Assembly: GCA_045588345.1 (NCBI GenBank)
Contig: JAZNDZ010000093.1
Span: 1 to 18,352 of the forward strand
Length of the DNA stretch: 18,352 nucleotides
Reading direction: 5' to 3'
Origin: HGM04593 sp045588345
Lineage (GTDB): Bacteria > Bacteroidota > Bacteroidia > Bacteroidales > Bacteroidaceae
Under the pieces are notes generated by a model. It was not told the DNA's origin. It saw nothing but the letters and a program-made list of their open reading frames with translations, and searched no databases. This document shows positions 14,323 to 18,352 of this stretch, one piece after another. The stretch's first letter is position 1; each line of letters starts with the position of its first letter. Position numbers and translations under genes: made by a program.

Positions 14323-17211
14323 TACAAGATTTTTACCTGAATTATAAAGAATCTGTTTGGAATTGTCTTCGTATATTATATCAATCAATTCTGTTGCAAT
14401 TGAGGTGTCGCATATTCTCATTACATTACTATCTTCGGCATTATACCCAAGTAAATTAATGTTCCCATACCAAACTATAGACTTGTCTATTATAGCACAT
14501 TGTATAGATAGGTCATTCCTATAAATGACATCAAGACCAACATCTGCCAAATCTTTCTCATTATATCCTTGCTCTTTGATATGCACGGCAATTTCTATTC
14601 CATTGTGCAACAAATCCCGAAGTTGAGATATAAGACGAGGTGGATACTTGTACTTTATCCTTAGACAAGAAATCACAAGACTTTGCTTTATACCAACAAG
14701 GTCTTGATGGAATGCTGTTTTATAAGTGTTGCTGTCAAATATCAGTTCTTTCTTTAAAAAGTCTGTTTTGCCATTTGTAGATATCGTACCATAACCAACA
14801 GAAGCGTATCCTTTTAAACGTTTACGATACATTGTTTCACAAAGTGGAACTCTTATGTCCACATAATCGTAAATACGTACTTCTTTTTTACCTTCAAAAT
14901 TTCTATGTAGTCTGCCTGCATATTGAGCGATATTACCTTTCCACGATATTGGCAACGCAAGGAATAGTGTGTCAAGTCTCGGATAATCAAACCCCTCTCC
15001 GATATATTTACCCGTAGCTACAATTGCCAATGAATCTGTGGGCGGGATATTCCGCAATCGTTCCATTGCAATCCTTTTCTCTTTTATAGAATCTGCACCT
15101 ATAAGAGTTATAACGTGCTTCGCATAAGGCAATATCATTTCAGCAAGCTCCCTTACATGTGAGGTTAAACTTGTAAGAACAATAGGAGTGCGACTTTCGA
15201 CTATTGCCTTATGTACATCATCAATAATCAGCCTGTTTCTTGCTTCGTCTTTTGAGATTGTCTCAACAATCTGAGTATATGTTTTATCATCCGAGGATAT
15301 ATTTCGGAATGTTGTAAAACGCGGTATAAGAATACGAGAGAAACTTTGATTGTTCATTTGGTCATGAGCATCTGCCGTGAATCTGGTTTTACCACATTGC
15401 ATAAAAATAATAGGCTGATGACCATCCTTGCGAATTGGAGTTGCTGTAAGTCCATAAACGTATTTTGCCTTTACCCTGCGAAGCACCTGTTCAAAACTGA
15501 CAGATGACACATGATGACACTCATCAACGATTACCATTCCATAGTTCTCCACAAATGAGTTCACCTCGTTTCCTTCAAAACAAGATTGCATCAATGCAAT
15601 ATCAATAATTCCATGTATAGTGTCTTTTCCCGAATAAAGAGTACCTATTGGAGATTGTTGTTTCCTACTCTTTCGTTTCTTTCCGTCATTTATAACAACT
15701 TCATTTATTTCCAGGAAATCCTCCAGTTGCTTCTTCCATTGGTCAAGCAATGATTTTCTATGTACTAAAATCAAGGTGTTTACTTGGCGTTTGGCAATCA
15801 TTGCTATGGCAAATACCGTTTTTCCAAAAGCAGTCGTTGCAGATAATGTTCCTATACAGTGTGGAAGCATACAGTCCATAGCCTTTTGCTGTTCTTCACG
15901 AAGAGCGCCCCTGAATATCACATTTATTTGTCGCCCTTGGCTAGTCTTATCCTCAATCACATATTCTATATTGTAATGCTTAAGAACATCAATAACATCA
16001 TCTTCACAACCACGAGGTATAGCAAGATAATCATCCATAAACTCCGAACAAGAGATTATACGAGGAATATCATACGTGGATAAACGCATTCCTTGTTTTG
16101 CATAAAATTCAGGATTGTAAAAGGCTGCTATACGCTTGAAATGGTTAATTGCTTTTGCTGATAACCCTTCCATTGGAATATAGAGCATATTTGCCCTTAT
16201 CAAGGTAATGCTTGATGGAAAATCGGCTTTTTCAATGGTTACAGGTTTGGGTGTTTCCCATGGTTTGCTTTCACTGCTTTTGGTAAGTTCTCCTATTGAG
16301 TAGTTGTGTGTTTGGATTATATATGTAATCCTTGACTCATCTATTTTCTGTACATTGAGAAGAATTTCCCATTGATCGGTGTATGGCTGAAATTTCTCAT
16401 CAACAAAGATGCTGTTCCCATTACGTCTGGCTTTGCCTTGTAATGGCAAGGCCACAAGATTGCCGAAACCACCTTCTGGCAGAGTGTCTTGATTGGGAAA
16501 GAACCTGTCGTATGAATTAAAAGATACACGGGCATTCTTGTTCACCGCTTCAGTGAGGATGGCCTTTCCCAATTTTCTTGCCTTTTCAGCAGCAATCGGT
16601 GTTTCAAAGAAAATCCACACATGTGCTCCATTGCCAGAACGAGAACGTTCTATGTAGCAAGGAATTTCCCATTCTTTGCAGACACAAACAAAAGCAAGCA
16701 CATCGTTCTGATAACCGTGTTCACAACTTTTGTCATCAAAGTCGGTACACAAGAAGTTGCAGGTGTTATCATCCATTATCGGATACACACCTACAACATC
16801 TCTTCCGTAATCATCTTTTCCTGCAAGATGATTATAAATATGTTCATTAGTCAATGGGGCGAATAGGCGATTAGGACATTCTGCACATTTATGTTTTCGC
16901 TTATCGCAAAACTCTCTATTCCATTCACGCTCACAAACAGGTTGGTAGCCTGATTTTTTAGAAGTATCACTATACCATCTTTTTGCAAAGACATCCTCTC
17001 GCCCTTTAAACAGAGAGCGAAACAAATCTACTTTCTCTTGCAATGATAAACTGTGCATTGCAGAATTTTGCTTTTCAGATTCTTGTGCAAGAACAACTAT
17101 TTCCGGCTGAACTTTCTCGTATGCTATCCCATGCTTTGAGAGAAGACTTTTCAACATTGAGTTTTCTTCCTCCAATTCATGAAGCCTTGCAATAATCTCA
17201 TCTATATTCAT
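14320..17211 (-). CDS. TOTE-type primase - SF2 helicase - PLD-like fusion protein
   Basis: The 963 residues hold several modules. An N-terminal heptad-like helix (about 1-30) comes first, then a cysteine-rich patch (C93, C102, C109, C112) that may bind zinc. An archaeo-eukaryotic primase domain (about 115-300) has the metal-binding LCTDFDD (Asp157, Asp159), NGAHVW (His197) and IFVDE (Asp271). An SF2 helicase follows with TTAFGKT (459-465), DECHH (563-567), LTATP (588-592), GEGFDYPRLDT (738-748) and QYAGRLHR (763-770). The tail (about 845-948) looks like a phospholipase-D fold, with AIIDKSIVWYGNINLLG (906-922) where the catalytic HxK would be QCA, so it is probably inactive as a nuclease. The primase and helicase pairing resembles proteins assigned by comparative genomics to TOTE conflict systems, proposed to act against invading DNA; that role is inference. 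No consensus promoter is seen in the 73-nt gap to the upstream ATPase gene. Confidence 0.88.
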   Translation of the reverse strand: MNIDEIIARLHELEEENSMLKSLLSKHGIAYEKVQPEIVVLAQESEKQNSAMHSLSLQEKVDLFRSLFKGREDVFAKRWYSDTSKKSGYQPVCEREWNREFCDKRKHKCAECPNRLFAPLTNEHIYNHLAGKDDYGRDVVGVYPIMDDNTCNFLCTDFDDKSCEHGYQNDVLAFVCVCKEWEIPCYIERSRSGNGAHVWIFFETPIAAEKARKLGKAILTEAVNKNARVSFNSYDRFFPNQDTLPEGGFGNLVALPLQGKARRNGNSIFVDEKFQPYTDQWEILLNVQKIDESRITYIIQTHNYSIGELTKSSESKPWETPKPVTIEKADFPSSITLIRANMLYIPMEGLSAKAINHFKRIAAFYNPEFYAKQGMRLSTYDIPRIISCSEFMDDYLAIPRGCEDDVIDVLKHYNIEYVIEDKTSQGRQINVIFRGALREEQQKAMDCMLPHCIGTLSATTAFGKTVFAIAMIAKRQVNTLILVHRKSLLDQWKKQLEDFLEINEVVINDGKKRKSRKQQSPIGTLYSGKDTIHGIIDIALMQSCFEGNEVNSFVENYGMVIVDECHHVSSVSFEQVLRRVKAKYVYGLTATPIRKDGHQPIIFMQCGKTRFTADAHDQMNNQSFSRILIPRFTTFRNISSDDKTYTQIVETISKDEARNRLIIDDVHKAIVESRTPIVLTSLTSHVRELAEMILPYAKHVITLIGADSIKEKRIAMERLRNIPPTDSLAIVATGKYIGEGFDYPRLDTLFLALPISWKGNIAQYAGRLHRNFEGKKEVRIYDYVDIRVPLCETMYRKRLKGYASVGYGTISTNGKTDFLKKELIFDSNTYKTAFHQDLVGIKQSLVISCLRIKYKYPPRLISQLRDLLHNGIEIAVHIKEQGYNEKDLADVGLDVIYRNDLSIQCAIIDKSIVWYGNINLLGYNAEDSNVMRICDTSIATELIDIIYEDNSKQILYNSGKNLV

Positions 17212-17284
17212 CGTTGAAATTCTATAGCATTGTTTTTCTATATCATTTTAAGATGGCATACAGGCAGGTATATAACAACTTTTC

Positions 17285-18352
17285 CTAAAATTCTGCAATT
17301 GGCACGACGTCTATTCTGTAACCATCTTTTTCTATCATGCGTTTGTCGTTATTGGTGACGATAACAAGGTTGTTGCATTTTAATTCTCCAGCACATTCAA
17401 CTATACTATCTACTTCACGCTTCTCTGTTTTTGGATTGCTCATATCATAGCAAACTTGTACCAAGCGTTCTATAAGCGCTCCTTTGCGAAGAACAAAATC
17501 AACTTCCTTATCGTTTCGTGAACGATAATAGAACATAGTTCTTTCTACATCGTAGCCTCGACGTACAAGTTCTATGAACACCTGATTTTCCAACAAACGT
17601 CCTAAGTTGTCACTCAAAGAGAACGCCTTAGATGCAACAAATCCGTTGTCAACCACATACACTTTCCTAGGTGCTTTCTTCATCAACTTGAGTTTATTGT
17701 TGTAGCGTGATAAATAGTAGAAAAGATATGGCTCATGCAAGTAATCCATATACTTCTTGGTCGTATTGACACTGGAGAAACCTAGTTCCGTATTCAAATC
17801 GTTTGCACTAACAGGATTGCAGAAGTTAGACACAAGATACATGGCCAAATTATTCAAATCAGTCACATTACGGACATTATGACGTTTGGCCACATCTTTC
17901 CATATGATAGAATCAAATAAGGTGTCAAGATAACTGCGTGTCAATTGGCGTGTAGCTACCACTTCAGGGTAACCTCCATTCCTAAGATAATCATCTGTCA
18001 ATACGAATGAATTCGTTATATCTTCCGGCTTCAACATGTGAAGGTCCAGTTTATTCCAGTCGAAAAACTCCTCAAGACTAAATGGTAACATTTCCACTTG
18101 AAGATATTTTCCTGTTAGAACTGTAGCCATTTCACTGCTTAGCATTCTAGCATTACTACCAGTAATTACAAGATTCTTTCCCAATCTATAGAGTTCACTA
18201 ACCCATAGGTCCCACTCATCCAGGTTCTGTACTTCATCTAACAAAATATATTCATAACCCGGATAGACATCATCCAGCATTCGCATAACAAGGTTGGCAT
18301 CCCATGCCTCCAACAACGAGTAATTATCAAAATTCAAGTAGGCAAAATTCTT
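17285..18352 (-). CDS. AAA+ ATPase with DUF4143 (5' end outside window)
   Basis: The reading frame is open to the window edge: codons AAG-AAT-TTT-GCC-TAC precede the TTG at 18337, so the true start and the Walker A loop are missing. Visible parts are FAYLNFDNYSLLE, Walker B YEYILLDEVQNLDEW, a sensor-like VITGSNARML, and VLTGKYLQVEMLPFSLEEFF, all typical of the AAA_14 ATPase fold. A DUF4143 C-terminal half follows, with a winged-helix-like stretch (VSANDLNTELGFSSVNTTKKYMDYL) and NDKEVDFVL...VQVCYD, resembling a PD-(D/E)xK nuclease-like core. The family is widespread and its function is largely unknown. About 355 codons are seen; family members are usually somewhat longer. It lies 73 nt upstream of the primase-helicase gene on the same strand, in similarly A+T-rich sequence, and may form an operon with it or be a separate accessory gene. 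Confidence 0.88.
   Translation of the reverse strand, partial: KNFAYLNFDNYSLLEAWDANLVMRMLDDVYPGYEYILLDEVQNLDEWDLWVSELYRLGKNLVITGSNARMLSSEMATVLTGKYLQVEMLPFSLEEFFDWNKLDLHMLKPEDITNSFVLTDDYLRNGGYPEVVATRQLTRSYLDTLFDSIIWKDVAKRHNVRNVTDLNNLAMYLVSNFCNPVSANDLNTELGFSSVNTTKKYMDYLHEPYLFYYLSRYNNKLKLMKKAPRKVYVVDNGFVASKAFSLSDNLGRLLENQVFIELVRRGYDVERTMFYYRSRNDKEVDFVLRKGALIERLVQVCYDMSNPKTEKREVDSIVECAGELKCNNLVIVTNNDKRMIEKDGYRIDVVPIAEF

Noticed and set aside
1..18352. CRISPR array, complete insertion sequence, rRNA or integrase
   Set aside because: No regularly spaced short repeats, no transposase or integrase motifs and no rRNA sequence were seen; the only mobile-type sequence is the short MITE-like element.

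Overview
The window looks like a chromosomal segment of a Bacteroidota bacterium of the order Bacteroidales, possibly near Prevotella or Bacteroides. The main support is four promoters with the phylum-specific -33 TTTG/TTG and -7 TAnnTTTG boxes, plus a fifth -7 box without a -33. Bacteroidota-type gene content agrees: a sphingolipid-forming serine palmitoyltransferase, a fused Wzz/BY-kinase with a Wza partner, and a secreted GH20 hexosaminidase. Shine-Dalgarno sequences are generally absent. Genus-level placement is a guess.

Layout. 1-324: a copy of a dispersed non-coding repeat, then a strong minus-strand terminator. 328-1761 (minus): a serine palmitoyltransferase gene followed only 6 nt later by two identical tRNA-Pro(UGG) genes, apparently one mRNA-tRNA transcript ending at that terminator. 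1974-5488 (minus): a two-gene exopolysaccharide export unit, Wza-like then Wzc-like, with its own -7 box and terminator. 5639-8340 (plus): the divergent pair MltG (peptidoglycan chain release) and a secreted GH20 beta-N-acetylhexosaminidase, 2 nt apart. 8376-8755: convergent hairpins and a tiny helix-turn-helix gene whose -33 box is buried in a perfect 14-bp palindrome. 8968-9278: a MITE-like element with 13-bp terminal inverted repeats, containing the second copy of the dispersed repeat. 9329-11705 (minus): a compact set of thymidine kinase, YjjG-like HAD phosphatase and type I asparaginase genes. 11904-13808 (plus): the divergent pair RsmI and AI-2E family permease. 13873-14062: tRNA-Lys(UUU) with a textbook promoter and terminator.

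The right end (14264-18352, minus) differs in character. It is A+T-rich and holds a 963-residue protein joining an archaeo-eukaryotic-type primase domain of the TOTE conflict-system kind, an SF2 helicase and a degenerate phospholipase-D-like tail. Upstream of it is an AAA+ ATPase with a DUF4143 tail, cut by the window edge. Their position just after tRNA-Lys suggests an acquired, possibly defensive, accessory region. A 16-bp perfect inverted repeat includes the stop codon of the primase-helicase gene.

The main candidates for something new are the repeat/MITE pair with conserved hairpins, the primase-helicase-PLD gene with its ATPase neighbour beside tRNA-Lys, and the small autoregulated HTH gene next to the MITE. 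All other genes look like ordinary housekeeping or envelope genes.
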